From: Pseudomonas fluorescens
Lineage (GTDB): Bacteria > Pseudomonadota > Gammaproteobacteria > Pseudomonadales > Pseudomonadaceae
Reading direction: 5' to 3'
NCBI RefSeq assembly: GCF_001307155.1
Contig: NZ_CP012830.1
Span: 62,001 to 126,000 of the forward strand
Length of the DNA: 64,000 nt
Positions 1 to 9,010 of the stretch are shown here, in pieces. The notes beneath the pieces are model-generated. The model searched no databases. It worked only from the letters and a program-made list of their open reading frames with translations, and was not told the DNA's origin. How positions within the stretch are numbered: the stretch's first letter is position 1; every line of letters starts with the position of its first letter. A program made the position numbers and the translations under genes.

Positions 1-85
1 AGTGGATTAATCTAAAGGCCAGATGCAGACCTTTGGCCCATCGCTGCGGTCTATGCCAGTGCCTATCGATAAAAGGAAGAACGCC

Positions 86-349
86 ATGCCTGCCCGCGAA
101 CTGCAAGAACAGCTCAACGCCCTGCGCGAGCAACTGGAGCAGAACCCGCCGCTCACGCTGGAAGAACGTGAACACCTGCAAGAACTGATGCAGAAGATTG
201 AGGCGCAGATCAAACTCGAAACCGCGACGCAGGACAGCAGCCTGGCGGACGGCGTCAACCTTGCCGTGGAGCGTTTTGAAGTGGACCACCCGGCGCTGGC
301 CACCGTGTTGCGCAACATCGTGCAGACCCTGGGCAACATCGGAATCTGA
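86..349 (+). CDS. DUF4404 family small protein
   Basis: This 87-residue acidic, glutamine- and glutamate-rich protein resembles the DUF4404 family of Pseudomonas and has no known function. The first half (residues 1–45) is predicted to be coiled-coil helix with heptad leucines, and the C-terminal half has the conserved-looking HPALATVLRNI segment. I see no signal peptide or membrane span. I chose the ATG at 86 because AAGGAAG lies 5 bases upstream; an in-frame upstream ATG at 23 has no ribosome site. A hairpin terminator follows at once, so it is probably a single-gene transcript. The family call is from overall appearance. Confidence 0.75.
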   Translation: MPARELQEQLNALREQLEQNPPLTLEEREHLQELMQKIEAQIKLETATQDSSLADGVNLAVERFEVDHPALATVLRNIVQTLGNIGI

Positions 350-361
350 CCCTGCGAATGC

Positions 362-395
362 AAAAAAGCCCCGCTAGCGATAGCAGGGCTTTTTC
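362..395 (+). terminator. Rho-independent terminator after the DUF4404 gene
   Basis: AAAAAGCCC and GGGCTTTTT flank a GC-rich stem-loop 12 bases after the stop codon, with a T-tract on the plus strand. The symmetric A-run means it could also work on the minus strand. Confidence 0.8.
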
Positions 396-440
396 ATTTG
401 TGCGGACAAAACACCGAACTTAAAACTACTCACATTCCTT

Positions 441-573
441 GTAGCAGCTGGCGAAGCCTGCGTTCGGCTGCGCAGCGGCCGTAAATCCAGCGTACTCGGT
501 ATTTTTGAAAGATTACGGTGTTCAATTTCACGACTGCTTCGCAGCCGAACGCAGGCTTCGCCAGCTGCTACAG
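441..573. repeat. REP doublet (inverted pair)
   Basis: GTAGCAGCTGGCGAAGCCTG at 441 recurs inverted at about 552–572, with a second matching arm CGTTCGGCTGCG/CGCAGCCGAACG inside. About 50 unrelated bases separate the two units. This is the layout of a REP pair (REPIN) lying between convergent genes. The core differs from the 'GCTTGCCCGCGAT' repeats elsewhere in the window. Confidence 0.75.
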
Positions 574-595
574 TCCGTGTCGAAGCCAAATATTG

Positions 596-1426
596 TTACT
601 GACGCACCAGGCGATGGTTCGGCAGTTGCACTTCTTCAGTGCTGCGATACGGGTTGATATCCAGCCCGCCGCGACGCACGTAACGCGCATACACGGTCAG
701 TTTTTCCGGTTTCAGCAAGCGTTGCAGGTCGAGGAAGATCCGTTCTACGCACTGCTCGTGGAAGTCCGAGTGCTGACGGAAGCTCACCAGATAAGCCAGC
801 AGACTGGCGTGATCCAGCGCCGCGCCACGGTACTCGACCGCGACACTGCCCCAGTCCGGCTGGCTGGTGACCGGGCAATTGGATTTGAGCAGATGGCTGT
901 GCACGCTTTCTTCAACGATGCGCGAATCGTCGCAACGCAGCAGTTCCGGGCGCGGATGCTCGTAGTTGCTGACGCTGATATCCAGATCATCGATGCACAC
1001 GCCTGGCAGCGCTACAACGCCTTCAGCCTCGACCTCGTTCAAGCTGCGAATACGCACGCCCACCGGCTTGCCCGCGGCGGCCGACAGGTCATTCACCAGC
1101 GTGGCTTCAAGGCTTTGGGTATCGGCGAACGGTGTCTGGTTCAGCGAGTTCAGGTACAACTTGAACGATTTGGATTCGATGATGTTCGGCGAGTCCGCCG
1201 GGATACTGAATTCGCCAATGGCCACCACTGGTTTGCCCGATGGCAGCAGCCAGGACAGTTCGAAGCAGTTCCAGAAATCCACGCCCTTGTACGGCAGGGT
1301 TTCAGCCGTCAGGCCCAGCTCGGCCCATTTCGCGGTGCGCGGGATCGGGAACAGCAAGGACGGCGTGTACGTGGCGATGTATTCGCTGGATTTGCCCAGC
1401 GGCGAATGTTCGGCTGCGGGATGCAT
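596..1426 (-). CDS. queF: NADPH-dependent 7-cyano-7-deazaguanine reductase QueF
   Basis: QueF reduces preQ0 to preQ1, a late step toward the queuosine tRNA modification, in the cytoplasm. The 276-residue length fits the long two-module form (the E. coli type). The ESKSFK substrate-binding motif is at residues 84–89. The C-terminal module has [10 protein letters not shown], placing the nucleophilic cysteine at 184 and the catalytic aspartate at 191. The ATG at 1426 is preceded by a modest CAGG. It is transcribed alone, convergent with the DUF4404 gene, with the cupredoxin gene upstream on the same strand. All key residues are present. Confidence 0.96.
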   Translation of the reverse strand: MHPAAEHSPLGKSSEYIATYTPSLLFPIPRTAKWAELGLTAETLPYKGVDFWNCFELSWLLPSGKPVVAIGEFSIPADSPNIIESKSFKLYLNSLNQTPFADTQSLEATLVNDLSAAAGKPVGVRIRSLNEVEAEGVVALPGVCIDDLDISVSNYEHPRPELLRCDDSRIVEESVHSHLLKSNCPVTSQPDWGSVAVEYRGAALDHASLLAYLVSFRQHSDFHEQCVERIFLDLQRLLKPEKLTVYARYVRRGGLDINPYRSTEEVQLPNHRLVRQ

Positions 1427-1487
1427 GGCGGAAACCTGACTAAAGAATCAGCGGATTCTACCAGCCTTTGCTCCCGCCTTTGAGTGC

Positions 1488-2045
1488 TTACTGACTGACA
1501 GTCAATTTGCCGACCATACCTGCCTGATAGTGGCCGGGAATATTGCAGGCGAACTCCAGATTGCTGGCTTTCTTGAAGGTCCAGGTCAATTCGGCGGTTT
1601 TGCCCGGTTCAATCAGCACGCTGTTCGGATCATCGTGCTTCATGCTTGCGCCGTGATCCATGCCTGGCATCGAGTTGTGATCCATGCCCGCCATCGAGCC
1701 GTGGTCCATGGGAGCGCTTTTCATCATGGTCGGGGTGAGCATGCCGCCCTGTTGCATTTTCAGCATTTCCTGTTGATGCGCAGCATGCATCGCCGCATCG
1801 CCCAGGTTGAACTCGTGCAGTAACTGGCCTTTATTGATCAGCACAAAACGCACCGTCTCACCGGCTTTGATGTCCAGCGTCTTGGGCGTGAACGACATAT
1901 CGCTCATGACGATTTCGACGCTGCGCGCAGCCTTCGCCGCCGGGGCCGGCGTGCCGAAGTCGTAGGTCTGTGCCGGTGACGCCCACACGGGAAAGCTCAA
2001 CGCCAACAAGCAGCCGGCAAGTACCAATCGATGACGCAAAAACAT
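1488..2045 (-). CDS. Exported His/Met-rich cupredoxin (copper-binding)
   Basis: This is a periplasmic copper protein of about 185 residues. A Sec signal peptide (residues 1–23, ending VWAS) precedes a cupredoxin fold. The type-1 copper ligands look complete: His in LLHEFN, then C-x4-H-x4-M in ACNIPGHYQAGM. A linker at about residues 90–135 repeats MDHGSM/MDHNSM/MDHGAS motifs, typical of copper-resistance proteins that bind or buffer excess Cu. I prefer the ATG at 2045 because GGAG lies 7 bases upstream; a GTG at 2051 is in frame. It is divergent from copRS and shares a 155-bp promoter region with a candidate CopR box, so copper induction is likely. It resembles the cupredoxin next to copRS in P. 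aeruginosa (PA2807, from memory). Confidence 0.88.
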   Translation of the reverse strand: MFLRHRLVLAGCLLALSFPVWASPAQTYDFGTPAPAAKAARSVEIVMSDMSFTPKTLDIKAGETVRFVLINKGQLLHEFNLGDAAMHAAHQQEMLKMQQGGMLTPTMMKSAPMDHGSMAGMDHNSMPGMDHGASMKHDDPNSVLIEPGKTAELTWTFKKASNLEFACNIPGHYQAGMVGKLTVSQ

Positions 2046-2123
2046 GATCACACTCCAACAAGAGAAGGTTCAGCCTGTGGGAAACTCTACTACTGCGCCA
2101 CTGCCAACCAGCTGACGGCCAGA

Positions 2124-2137
2124 TTACAACTTTGTAA
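2124..2137. promoter_or_regulatory. Candidate CopR operator
   Basis: TTACA-ACTT-TGTAA is a perfect inverted repeat in the divergent promoter region between the cupredoxin gene and copR. Its form resembles the palindromic boxes bound by heavy-metal response regulators of the CopR/CusR class. Position and symmetry support the call; binding is inferred. Confidence 0.6.
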
Positions 2138-2200
2138 GGTTGCACTGCATGACAGCCTGCCACGGTATAACGCACCTGTTCCATTGACCTCGAGCTACCC

Positions 2201-2881
2201 ATGAAATTGCTGATCGTCGAAGACCAACCGAAAACCGGCCACTACTTGCGCCAAGGCCTGACCGAGGCCGGCTTCAACGTCGAACTGGTGGCCGACGGCA
2301 ACACCGGCCAGCACCTCGCGCTGACCGGAGATTACGCCTTGCTGATTCTCGACGTGATGCTCCCCGGCCGTGACGGCTGGCAGATTCTGCAAGCGGTACG
2401 TAACGCCGGCCTGGACATCCCGGTGCTGTTTCTCACCGCCCGCGATGCCGTGGAAGATCGGGTTCATGGCCTGGAACTGGGCGCCGACGATTATCTGGTC
2501 AAGCCTTTCGCCTTTTCCGAACTGCTGGCCCGCGTGCGTAGCCTGTTACGTCGTGGCAGCGCGGCACCGCAAGAAACCAGCCTGCAACTGGCCGACTTGC
2601 GGCTGGACCTGATACGCCGCCGGGTCGAGCGCAGCGGCCAGCGCGTCGACCTGACAGCCAAGGAATTCGCCCTGCTGGAACTGCTCTTGCGCCGCCAGGG
2701 CGAAGTGCTGCCCAAATCGCTGATCGCTTCGCAGGTCTGGGACATGAATTTCGACAGTGACACCAATGTCATTGAAGTGGCGATCCGCCGCCTGCGCCTG
2801 AAGATCGACGACGACTTCCCGAACAAGTTGATTCATACCGTACGCGGCATGGGCTACGTGCTTGAAGAGCGTCCCGCCTGA
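2201..2881 (+). CDS. copR: Copper-responsive DNA-binding response regulator CopR
   Basis: This is a 226-residue OmpR/PhoB-type response regulator. The receiver domain (1–115) has acidic E7/D8, phosphoacceptor D51 ([12 protein letters not shown]) and the KPF lysine at 101. A winged-helix DNA-binding domain follows, ending in the typical VRGMGYVLE. It belongs to the heavy-metal regulator group. The gene overlaps copS by one base (TGATG) and so is translationally coupled to it. The divergent cupredoxin gene is a likely target. CzcR-type regulators are close relatives, so copper rather than Zn/Cd specificity is inferred from the neighbour. Confidence 0.9.
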   Translation: MKLLIVEDQPKTGHYLRQGLTEAGFNVELVADGNTGQHLALTGDYALLILDVMLPGRDGWQILQAVRNAGLDIPVLFLTARDAVEDRVHGLELGADDYLVKPFAFSELLARVRSLLRRGSAAPQETSLQLADLRLDLIRRRVERSGQRVDLTAKEFALLELLLRRQGEVLPKSLIASQVWDMNFDSDTNVIEVAIRRLRLKIDDDFPNKLIHTVRGMGYVLEERPA

Positions 2882-4242
2882 TGCGCCGCCTGTCCCTGAG
2901 CGGCCGTCTGGCCTTGCTGTTTGCCGCCTGTACGGCGGTGGTTTCATTGTTCGCTGGTGTGCTGTTCAGCCGCGCCAGCGAGACGCACTTCATTGAACTC
3001 GACCAGCAATTGCTCGACGGCAAGCTGATCGCCCTGCGCAGTGTCTTGGCCGGCGCCGACGACCCGCGGTTGTTCGCCGAACGAAAAGCCGGACTGCAGG
3101 ATGAAATGAGTCATCAGCCGGACCTGGCATTGCGGGTGCGCGGCGCCGATGGTCACGTGTGGTTCGACAGTGCCGCGAACCTCCCCGACGACTTGCCAAC
3201 CCGCTCCGGTCTTCACAGCTTGCACAGCGCCGACACGGCGTATCGGGTCTACAGCGCCGCGCTGGAGCCGAGCAAGACCGATTCCGCGCAGCTGATTCTG
3301 ATGCTCGACATCACTCACCATCAGCACTTTTTGCAGCGCATGCAGCATTTGATCTGGCTGACCGTCGGCCTGTCGGCGCTAGCCACCGCGCTGCTCGGTG
3401 CGTGGGCGGCACGCAGTGGCTTGCGACCGTTGCGGCGCATGAGTGAAGTGGCCGCCGGGGTGTCCGCCAGCTCGCTGACCCAGCGCCTGCCCGAAGATCA
3501 AATGCCCGCCGAGCTCGCCAATCTGGCTCACACGTTTAACGCCATGCTCGGCCGTCTCGACGACTCGTTCCAGCGTCTGTCAGCCTTCTCCGCCGACATC
3601 GCCCACGAACTGCGCACACCGTTGTCGAACCTGCTGACCCACACTCAGGTCACCCTCACCCGCCCACGCGACCTGGAAGATTACCGCGAGGCGCTGCACA
3701 GCAACCTCGAAGAGCTGCAATGGATGGCGCAGCTGGTCAACGACATGCTGTATCTGGCCAAGGCCGATCACGGCTTGCTGACGCCAAAACGCGAACCGCT
3801 GCAACTGGCCGAGGAGGTGGATCTGTTGCTGGAGTTTTACGCACCATTGGCCGAAGACGCACGAGTCAAGCTGACCCGTCTCGGCGACGCCAGGCTCAAT
3901 GGCGACCGCAGCATGTTGCGCCGCGCCCTCTCCAATCTGCTGGACAACGCGCTGCGCTTCACCCCACCAAACGGTGAGGTTCAAGTGCGGATTGTCGATG
4001 AACCAAAGGGCTTGAGCCTGAGTGTTGAAAACAGCGGCGAGGGGATTTCTGAAGAGCTGTTGCCGCGATTGTTTGACCGGTTCTACCGCGCAGACCCGGC
4101 GCGCCATGAAGGCAGTAGCGAGCATGCAGGGTTGGGGCTGGCGATCACTCAGTCGATCATCCGCGCTCATGGCGGAACGATTCGTTGCGAATCAGGCCAG
4201 GGATGGACACGGTTTTTGATGCAGTTGCCGAAGGGGGTTTGA
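2881..4242 (+). CDS. copS: Heavy-metal sensor histidine kinase CopS
   Basis: This inner-membrane sensor kinase of 453 residues partners CopR. TM1 is at about 9–30, a periplasmic sensor loop runs to about 155, and TM2 is at about 156–176. HAMP follows, then the phosphoacceptor H242 in IAHELRTP, the N box NLLDNALRFTPP and the G box GLGLAI. The ATG overlaps the copR stop by one base. The periplasmic loop contains several histidines (for example ITHHQHF), plausible metal ligands. Family membership is certain; copper as the signal comes from the cupredoxin neighbour and family knowledge. Confidence 0.9.
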   Translation: MRRLSLSGRLALLFAACTAVVSLFAGVLFSRASETHFIELDQQLLDGKLIALRSVLAGADDPRLFAERKAGLQDEMSHQPDLALRVRGADGHVWFDSAANLPDDLPTRSGLHSLHSADTAYRVYSAALEPSKTDSAQLILMLDITHHQHFLQRMQHLIWLTVGLSALATALLGAWAARSGLRPLRRMSEVAAGVSASSLTQRLPEDQMPAELANLAHTFNAMLGRLDDSFQRLSAFSADIAHELRTPLSNLLTHTQVTLTRPRDLEDYREALHSNLEELQWMAQLVNDMLYLAKADHGLLTPKREPLQLAEEVDLLLEFYAPLAEDARVKLTRLGDARLNGDRSMLRRALSNLLDNALRFTPPNGEVQVRIVDEPKGLSLSVENSGEGISEELLPRLFDRFYRADPARHEGSSEHAGLGLAITQSIIRAHGGTIRCESGQGWTRFLMQLPKGV

Positions 4243-4255
4243 GGCCAGCCGGAAC

Positions 4256-4284
4256 CTGATCGTTCCCACGCGGGGGAACGATCA
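4256..4284. terminator. Palindrome between convergent copS and lolE
   Basis: TGATCGTTCCC and GGGAACGATCA form an 11-bp stem around a short loop. There is no T-tract, so it may be a P. fluorescens-type palindromic repeat doubling as a bidirectional stop for the convergent genes. Confidence 0.5.
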
Positions 4285-4300
4285 GTTGCGGTGCCTGGAC

Positions 4301-5545
4301 TTACGAATAGCGCAACGCAGTCGCCGGTTCGATCTTCGCGGCGCGCCAGGCCGGGTATACCGTGGCCAGGAAGCTCATGATGAAGCCCGCCGAGCAGATC
4401 AGCAGCACGTCACCGCCCTGCAGTTCCGATGGCAAGTTGCTGACGAAGTACACGTCGGAGCTGAAGATATGCTGGCCAGTCACGCGCTCCAGCCAACCGA
4501 CCATCTCACTCACGTTCAACGCCGCGATCACCCCGAGGACGCCGCCAATCAGCGTGCCGACGACACCGATCACCGTGCCCTGAACCATGAAGATCGCCAT
4601 GATCTGCCGAGGTGTGGCGCCGATGGTCCGCAGGATCGCGATGTCCGCGCCTTTGTCGTTCACCACCATGATCAAGGTGGCGATAATGTTGAACGCAGCG
4701 ACCGCCACGATCATCAGCAGCAACAGGCCGATCATGGTTTTTTCCATCTTCATGGCGCTGAACAGACTGCCTTGGGTGTGGGTCCAGTCATCGGCCTTGA
4801 AGTCGGCGCCCAGCCCGCCTGCAATGTCTGACGAGACCTTGGGGGCGGCGTACAGGTCTTTCACCGCCAGGCGCACGCTTTGCACCTGATTCGGTTGCCA
4901 ATGCTGCATTTGCGCCGCATCGGCAACGTGGATCAGCGCCATCGAGCCGTCGAGTTCGGCACCGACCTTGAACACGCCAACCACGTTCAGCCGCTGCATG
5001 CGCGGGGTGATACCACCCGGTGCGGTGCTGACTTCCGGCACGATCAGGGTAATTTTGTCACCCACGTTCAAGCGGAAGCGACGTGCGGTGATTTCACCGA
5101 CCACCACCCCGAACTCGCCCGGTTTCAAGTCGTCCAGACGTCCCTGCACGATGTGCTGGGCGACGATGGAGACTTTGCCTTCCTGTGCCGGATCAACGCC
5201 GCTGATCTGGATCGGCTGCATCGAGCCCTTGTACGACAGCATGCCTTCCATCTCGGTGAACGGCACGGCGGCCGTCACTTCAGGATTTTTCATGGCAGCG
5301 GCCGCGACAGGCTGCCAATCATCGATCGGCTTGACGCCAACGATGGTCGCGTGGGGCACCATGCCGAGGATGCGCGAGCTCATTTCGCGCTGGAAGCCGT
5401 TCATCACCGACAACACCACAATCATCGCCAGCACGCCCAGGGCGAGGCCGATCATCGAGGTCATCGAGATAAACGAAACAAAGCGATTGCGGCGCTTGGC
5501 GCGGGTATAGCGCGTGCCGATAAAGATCGATAACGGTCTGAACAT
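4301..5545 (-). CDS. lolE: Lipoprotein-releasing ABC permease LolE
   Basis: This 414-residue inner-membrane permease of the LolCDE complex extracts mature outer-membrane lipoproteins from the inner membrane and hands them to LolA. Residues 25–47 form TM1, followed by a large periplasmic domain (about 48–265), then three C-terminal TMs in the FtsX/MacB fold ending EPATALRYS. The start is MFRPLSIF; the longer frame adds only MPQR. It is the third gene of the operon, downstream of lolD, and its sequence closely parallels LolC at 6303–7553. The LolC/LolE assignment follows gene order in Pseudomonas. Confidence 0.9.
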   Translation of the reverse strand: MFRPLSIFIGTRYTRAKRRNRFVSFISMTSMIGLALGVLAMIVVLSVMNGFQREMSSRILGMVPHATIVGVKPIDDWQPVAAAAMKNPEVTAAVPFTEMEGMLSYKGSMQPIQISGVDPAQEGKVSIVAQHIVQGRLDDLKPGEFGVVVGEITARRFRLNVGDKITLIVPEVSTAPGGITPRMQRLNVVGVFKVGAELDGSMALIHVADAAQMQHWQPNQVQSVRLAVKDLYAAPKVSSDIAGGLGADFKADDWTHTQGSLFSAMKMEKTMIGLLLLMIVAVAAFNIIATLIMVVNDKGADIAILRTIGATPRQIMAIFMVQGTVIGVVGTLIGGVLGVIAALNVSEMVGWLERVTGQHIFSSDVYFVSNLPSELQGGDVLLICSAGFIMSFLATVYPAWRAAKIEPATALRYS

Positions 5546-5611
5546 TCGCTGGGGCACCGTATAAAAATAAAAGACCCGACACGCTTTTCAGTCGTGCCGG
5601 GTTTCGGCCAA

Positions 5612-6310
5612 TCAGATGGGAGTGAGACGACCTTCCTGCAGGTGCAGGACGCGATCCATCTGGCGAGCCAGGTTCATGTCGTGGGTCACCACCAGAAACG
5701 CGGTGCGCATCGACGTGCTGAGTTCCAGCATCAAGTCCTGAATGCCCTGGGCGGTATGGGAGTCGAGGTTACCGGTCGGCTCATCGAGCATCACCAGCCC
5801 TGGCTTGTTCACCAACGCGCGGGCGATGGCCACGCGCTGACGCTCGCCACCAGACAGTTCGGCCGGTTTGTGCTCCAGACGATGGCCCAGCCCTACTCGC
5901 TCCAGCAAGGCCGTGGCGCGCTGACGGGCTTCCGGGATCGCGGTGCGGCCGATCAACAGCGGCATGCAGACGTTTTCCAGCGCGGTGAACTCGGGCAGCA
6001 AGTGGTGAAACTGGTAAACGAAGCCCAGCGAGCGGTTACGCAACAGGCCGCGGGCCTTTTCGTTGAGCGCCGACAACTCTTCACCGGCCAGCCAGACACT
6101 GCCTTTGGTCGGCGTATCAAGGCCGCCAAGCAGGTTGAGCAAGGTACTTTTACCGGAACCGGAGGTGCCGACAATCGCCACGCGCTCACCCGGATGCAGC
6201 TCCAGCTGCAAACCGGACAACACCACCACCGATTCCGGGCCTTCCTCGTAGGCTTTACCCAGGTCGCGGCAACTCAAGACTGCTTTCGTACTCATACCCA
6301 AATCACTCAT
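5612..6310 (-). CDS. lolD: Lipoprotein-releasing ABC ATPase LolD
   Basis: LolD is the cytoplasmic ATPase that powers lipoprotein release. The 232-residue protein shows Walker [10 protein letters not shown], signature [10 protein letters not shown], Walker [12 protein letters not shown] and the H-loop VVTHD. I chose the ATG at 6310 because GGAGG is 9 bases upstream inside lolC. This start overlaps the lolC stop by 8 bases, implying coupled translation. An internal ATG at 6295 has poorly spaced ribosome-site bases. The gene lies between the two permease genes, as expected for lolCDE. Confidence 0.94.
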   Translation of the reverse strand: MSDLGMSTKAVLSCRDLGKAYEEGPESVVVLSGLQLELHPGERVAIVGTSGSGKSTLLNLLGGLDTPTKGSVWLAGEELSALNEKARGLLRNRSLGFVYQFHHLLPEFTALENVCMPLLIGRTAIPEARQRATALLERVGLGHRLEHKPAELSGGERQRVAIARALVNKPGLVMLDEPTGNLDSHTAQGIQDLMLELSTSMRTAFLVVTHDMNLARQMDRVLHLQEGRLTPI

Positions 6311-7553
6311 AACGTAGCGCCTCCGCAGGCTGGGTGCGCGCAGCACGCCAGGCTGGATAAAGGGTGGCGAGGAAACTCAGGACCAACGCCGCGCCGCAGA
6401 CCATCAACACGTCTTCAGCCATCAGTTGCGACGGCAGGTAGTCGATGAAGTACACGTCGGCGTTAAGGAATTTGTGCCCGATCAGGCCTTCGAGGGCGGA
6501 AATCGCGGCGCTGACATTCAGTGCGGCGAACATGCCGACCACGGCGCCGATCGCCGTGCCGACCACACCGATCACCGTGCCCTGGACCATGAAGATCGCC
6601 ATGATCTGGCCCGGCGTGGAACCAAGGGTCCGCAGGATCGCGATATCGCCCTTCTTGTCGTTCACCACCATCACCAGCGTCGAAATGATGTTGAACGCGG
6701 CCACCGCAACGATCAGCAGCAACAACAGGCCGATCATGGCTTTTTCCATGCGGATCGCCTGATACAGGTTGCCGTGGGTGCGGGTCCAGTCACGGGCGTA
6801 GTAATGGTCTCCGTCCAGGTTTTGCGCAATGTTCCAAGCGGTGCGAGGCGCCTGGAACAAATCGTCGAACTTCAGTCGCAAGCCCTGGACCTGATCCGGC
6901 TTCCAGCGATGCAGGCGCGCCAGGTCATCCAGATTGGTCAGCCCCAGGTAGCCGTCCAGCTCACCGGCGCCGACATGGAAAATGCCGACCACGGTGAAGC
7001 GCTTCATCCGCGGGAACATCCCGGCCGGGGTCACGGTGACCTCCGGGGCGACGAAGGTCAGCTTGTCGCCGAGACCCACGCCGAGCTTGGTCGCGGCCTT
7101 GTCACCGATCACGATGCCGAAGCTGCCCGGCGACAGGTCGTCGAGTTTGCCCTGCGTCATGAAGTTGTCGATGATCGAGACTTTGCGCTCCTGATCCGGG
7201 TCGACGGCATTGAGCAGGACTTTCTGCACCTGGCCGTTGTTGGTCAGCAAACCCTGCATCTGGGTGAACGGCGCAACCGCCACCACCTGCGGGTTCTGCT
7301 GGACCTTGGCGGCCAGGCTTTGCCAGTCGCTGATGGGCTCACCGGACTCGATGGTCGCGTGGGGCACCATGCCCAGCACGCGGGTGCGCATCTCATGATC
7401 GAAGCCGTTCATCACCGACAGCACCACGATCATCACGACCACGCCGAGGGCGAGTCCGATCATCGAAGTCAGGGAAATGAACGACACAAAATGATTGCGA
7501 CGCTTTGCACGGGTATAACGCGTGCCGATAAATACGAAGAGAGGTCTGAACAT
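6303..7553 (-). CDS. lolC: Lipoprotein-releasing ABC permease LolC
   Basis: This is the first gene of the lolCDE operon and encodes a 416-residue inner-membrane permease. It has one N-terminal TM (about 25–47), a periplasmic MacB-like domain and three C-terminal TMs ending AEALRYE. It shares near-identical opening residues and membrane segments with LolE, so the two arose by duplication and probably form the heterodimeric pore. In E. coli only LolC carries the hook that recruits LolA; I infer the same here. A 94-bp gap to the divergent PilZ gene should hold the operon promoter. Confidence 0.93.
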   Translation of the reverse strand: MFRPLFVFIGTRYTRAKRRNHFVSFISLTSMIGLALGVVVMIVVLSVMNGFDHEMRTRVLGMVPHATIESGEPISDWQSLAAKVQQNPQVVAVAPFTQMQGLLTNNGQVQKVLLNAVDPDQERKVSIIDNFMTQGKLDDLSPGSFGIVIGDKAATKLGVGLGDKLTFVAPEVTVTPAGMFPRMKRFTVVGIFHVGAGELDGYLGLTNLDDLARLHRWKPDQVQGLRLKFDDLFQAPRTAWNIAQNLDGDHYYARDWTRTHGNLYQAIRMEKAMIGLLLLLIVAVAAFNIISTLVMVVNDKKGDIAILRTLGSTPGQIMAIFMVQGTVIGVVGTAIGAVVGMFAALNVSAAISALEGLIGHKFLNADVYFIDYLPSQLMAEDVLMVCGAALVLSFLATLYPAWRAARTQPAEALRYE

Positions 7554-7647
7554 GTCGGGGCTTGTTCGGAGGGAAAAGGAACGTCCTTGTGGCGGGGGTC
7601 GATAACCAGCTTTACACTCAGACCACCGCCGCTACCATGGGTTCGCC

Positions 7648-8232
7648 ATGTCGACATTAGATGAAGAAGATCGCCGCGAATACTACCGTATCGAGGACAC
7701 GATCGCACTGGAAATTCGGCCCCTGTCTGCCCTCGAAGCGGCAGGTCAGGAAGTGTTGCAGGATGCTTCCCCGCTGTTCAACCTGCTCAGCGAACTGCAC
7801 CTGAGCGAATTCGAGTCGCAGCACTTGCTGCGCCAGATCAGTGAGCGGGATCGAAACACCGCCAACTATCTGAAGGTCATGAACAAGCGCATCGACCTGC
7901 TGAGCCAGGTCGTGGCACACACCGTGCTCGGCAAGTTCGGTGAGCCGCAGCACGTGGTGCTGTCGGAAGGAGGCATCGAGTTCGAGCACCACCTCGCCTA
8001 CCCGACCGGCAGCCATCTGGCGATCAAGCTGTTGTTGATGCCGCAAGCACTGGGCCTGCTGTTGCGGGCCAAGGTTACTCACTGTGAACCGGAAAGCTTC
8101 GGCACCTTCGAGATTGGCACCGAATTCGAAGCCCTGACCGATGCGCAACGACAGCTGCTGGCCCGCTATATCTTGCAGAAACAGGCGCATGAGCGACGCC
8201 TGGCACGCGAGCAAAACGAATCAGGCAATTAA
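7648..8232 (+). CDS. PilZ-domain protein
   Basis: This 194-residue soluble protein begins with RREYYRIE, matching the R-x3-R type c-di-GMP arm, and carries VVLSEGGIEFE at about residue 109 as a degenerate D/N-x-S-x2-G loop. Between them is a helical insert (about 40–95) rich in charged residues. No signal or TM is visible. c-di-GMP binding is plausible but not certain because the loop lacks the usual Asp/Asn. It sits between lolC (divergent) and the phosphodiesterase gene (13 bp downstream), as in P. aeruginosa (PA2989 position, from memory). Confidence 0.8.
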   Translation: MSTLDEEDRREYYRIEDTIALEIRPLSALEAAGQEVLQDASPLFNLLSELHLSEFESQHLLRQISERDRNTANYLKVMNKRIDLLSQVVAHTVLGKFGEPQHVVLSEGGIEFEHHLAYPTGSHLAIKLLLMPQALGLLLRAKVTHCEPESFGTFEIGTEFEALTDAQRQLLARYILQKQAHERRLAREQNESGN

Positions 8233-8245
8233 TTAAGGAAGACCC

Positions 8246-8968
8246 GTGACCCTAATCTACGGCCACCGCGGCGCCAAAGGCGAAGCACCGGAAAACACCC
8301 TGAGCAGTTTCCAGGAATGCCTCAAGCACGGCGTACGCCGTTGCGAACTGGACCTGCACCTGTCCATGGACGGCGAGTTGATGGTCATCCACGACCCGAC
8401 GCTCAAGCGCACCACCGAGCGTCGCGGCAAGGTGGTCGAGCATACGGCGGCAGAACTGGTGACCTACGATGCGCGCAAGGGTGGTCCGGGCTGGATCAAG
8501 CCCTGCCCGATTCCACGGCTGGAAGAGCTGTTCGAAAAGTGCGATTTCGAGCACTGGCAGTTAGAGGTCAAGAGCGCGTCGCGTATGCGCGCGGCGACGA
8601 CGGTGTTGGCGATCCGCGAAATGGCGCAACGCTTTGGCTTGCTGGACAAGGTCACCATCACCTCGAGTTCGCGCGAAGTGCTGAAGGCCGCAGTCGATCT
8701 GGTGCCGGATGTGTCGCGTGGGCTGGTCGCCGAATATGCCTGGCTCGATCCGCTGAAGGTCGCGCAAAGTTATGGCTGTGAGATTCTGGCGCTGAACTGG
8801 ACCCTGTGTACGCCGGAACGCCTGCAGAAGGCGCAGCGACAAGGCCTGCATGTGTCGGTATGGACAGTCAACGAACCTGCGCTGATGCGCAGGCTCGCTG
8901 ATTTCGGCGTTGACAGCCTGATTACAGACTTTCCCGGTTTGGCCAGCGCCACGCTCGAGAATTGCTGA
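8246..8968 (+). CDS. Glycerophosphodiester phosphodiesterase
   Basis: This protein hydrolyses glycerophosphodiesters to sn-glycerol-3-phosphate and an alcohol. The 240 residues form one GDPD TIM barrel: GHRGAKGEAPENT (catalytic His near residue 6), ELDLHLSMDGELMVIHDP (metal ligands and second catalytic His), and the C-terminal VWTVNEP with LITDFP. No signal peptide is present, so it is the cytosolic UgpQ-like type rather than periplasmic GlpQ. It starts with GTG after AAGGAAG and is probably cotranscribed with the PilZ gene. Confidence 0.92.
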   Translation: MTLIYGHRGAKGEAPENTLSSFQECLKHGVRRCELDLHLSMDGELMVIHDPTLKRTTERRGKVVEHTAAELVTYDARKGGPGWIKPCPIPRLEELFEKCDFEHWQLEVKSASRMRAATTVLAIREMAQRFGLLDKVTITSSSREVLKAAVDLVPDVSRGLVAEYAWLDPLKVAQSYGCEILALNWTLCTPERLQKAQRQGLHVSVWTVNEPALMRRLADFGVDSLITDFPGLASATLENC

Positions 8969-8979
8969 AATCGGTCTCC

Positions 8980-9004
8980 CCGGCCGGCTCAGGCCACCGG
9001 CCGG
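8980..9004. terminator. Hairpin between convergent genes
   Basis: CCGGCCGG is repeated as a self-complementary pair around a 9-base loop between the phosphodiesterase and sthA stops. There is no clear T-tract on either strand, so strength as a terminator is uncertain. Confidence 0.5.
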
Positions 9005-9010
9005 AGCCGC

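Noticed and set aside
6303..7553. The lolC and lolE similarity considered as a recent tandem duplication.
   Set aside because: The LolC/LolE pair is an old and functional heterodimer in Pseudomonas; the two sequences differ through most of the periplasmic domain.
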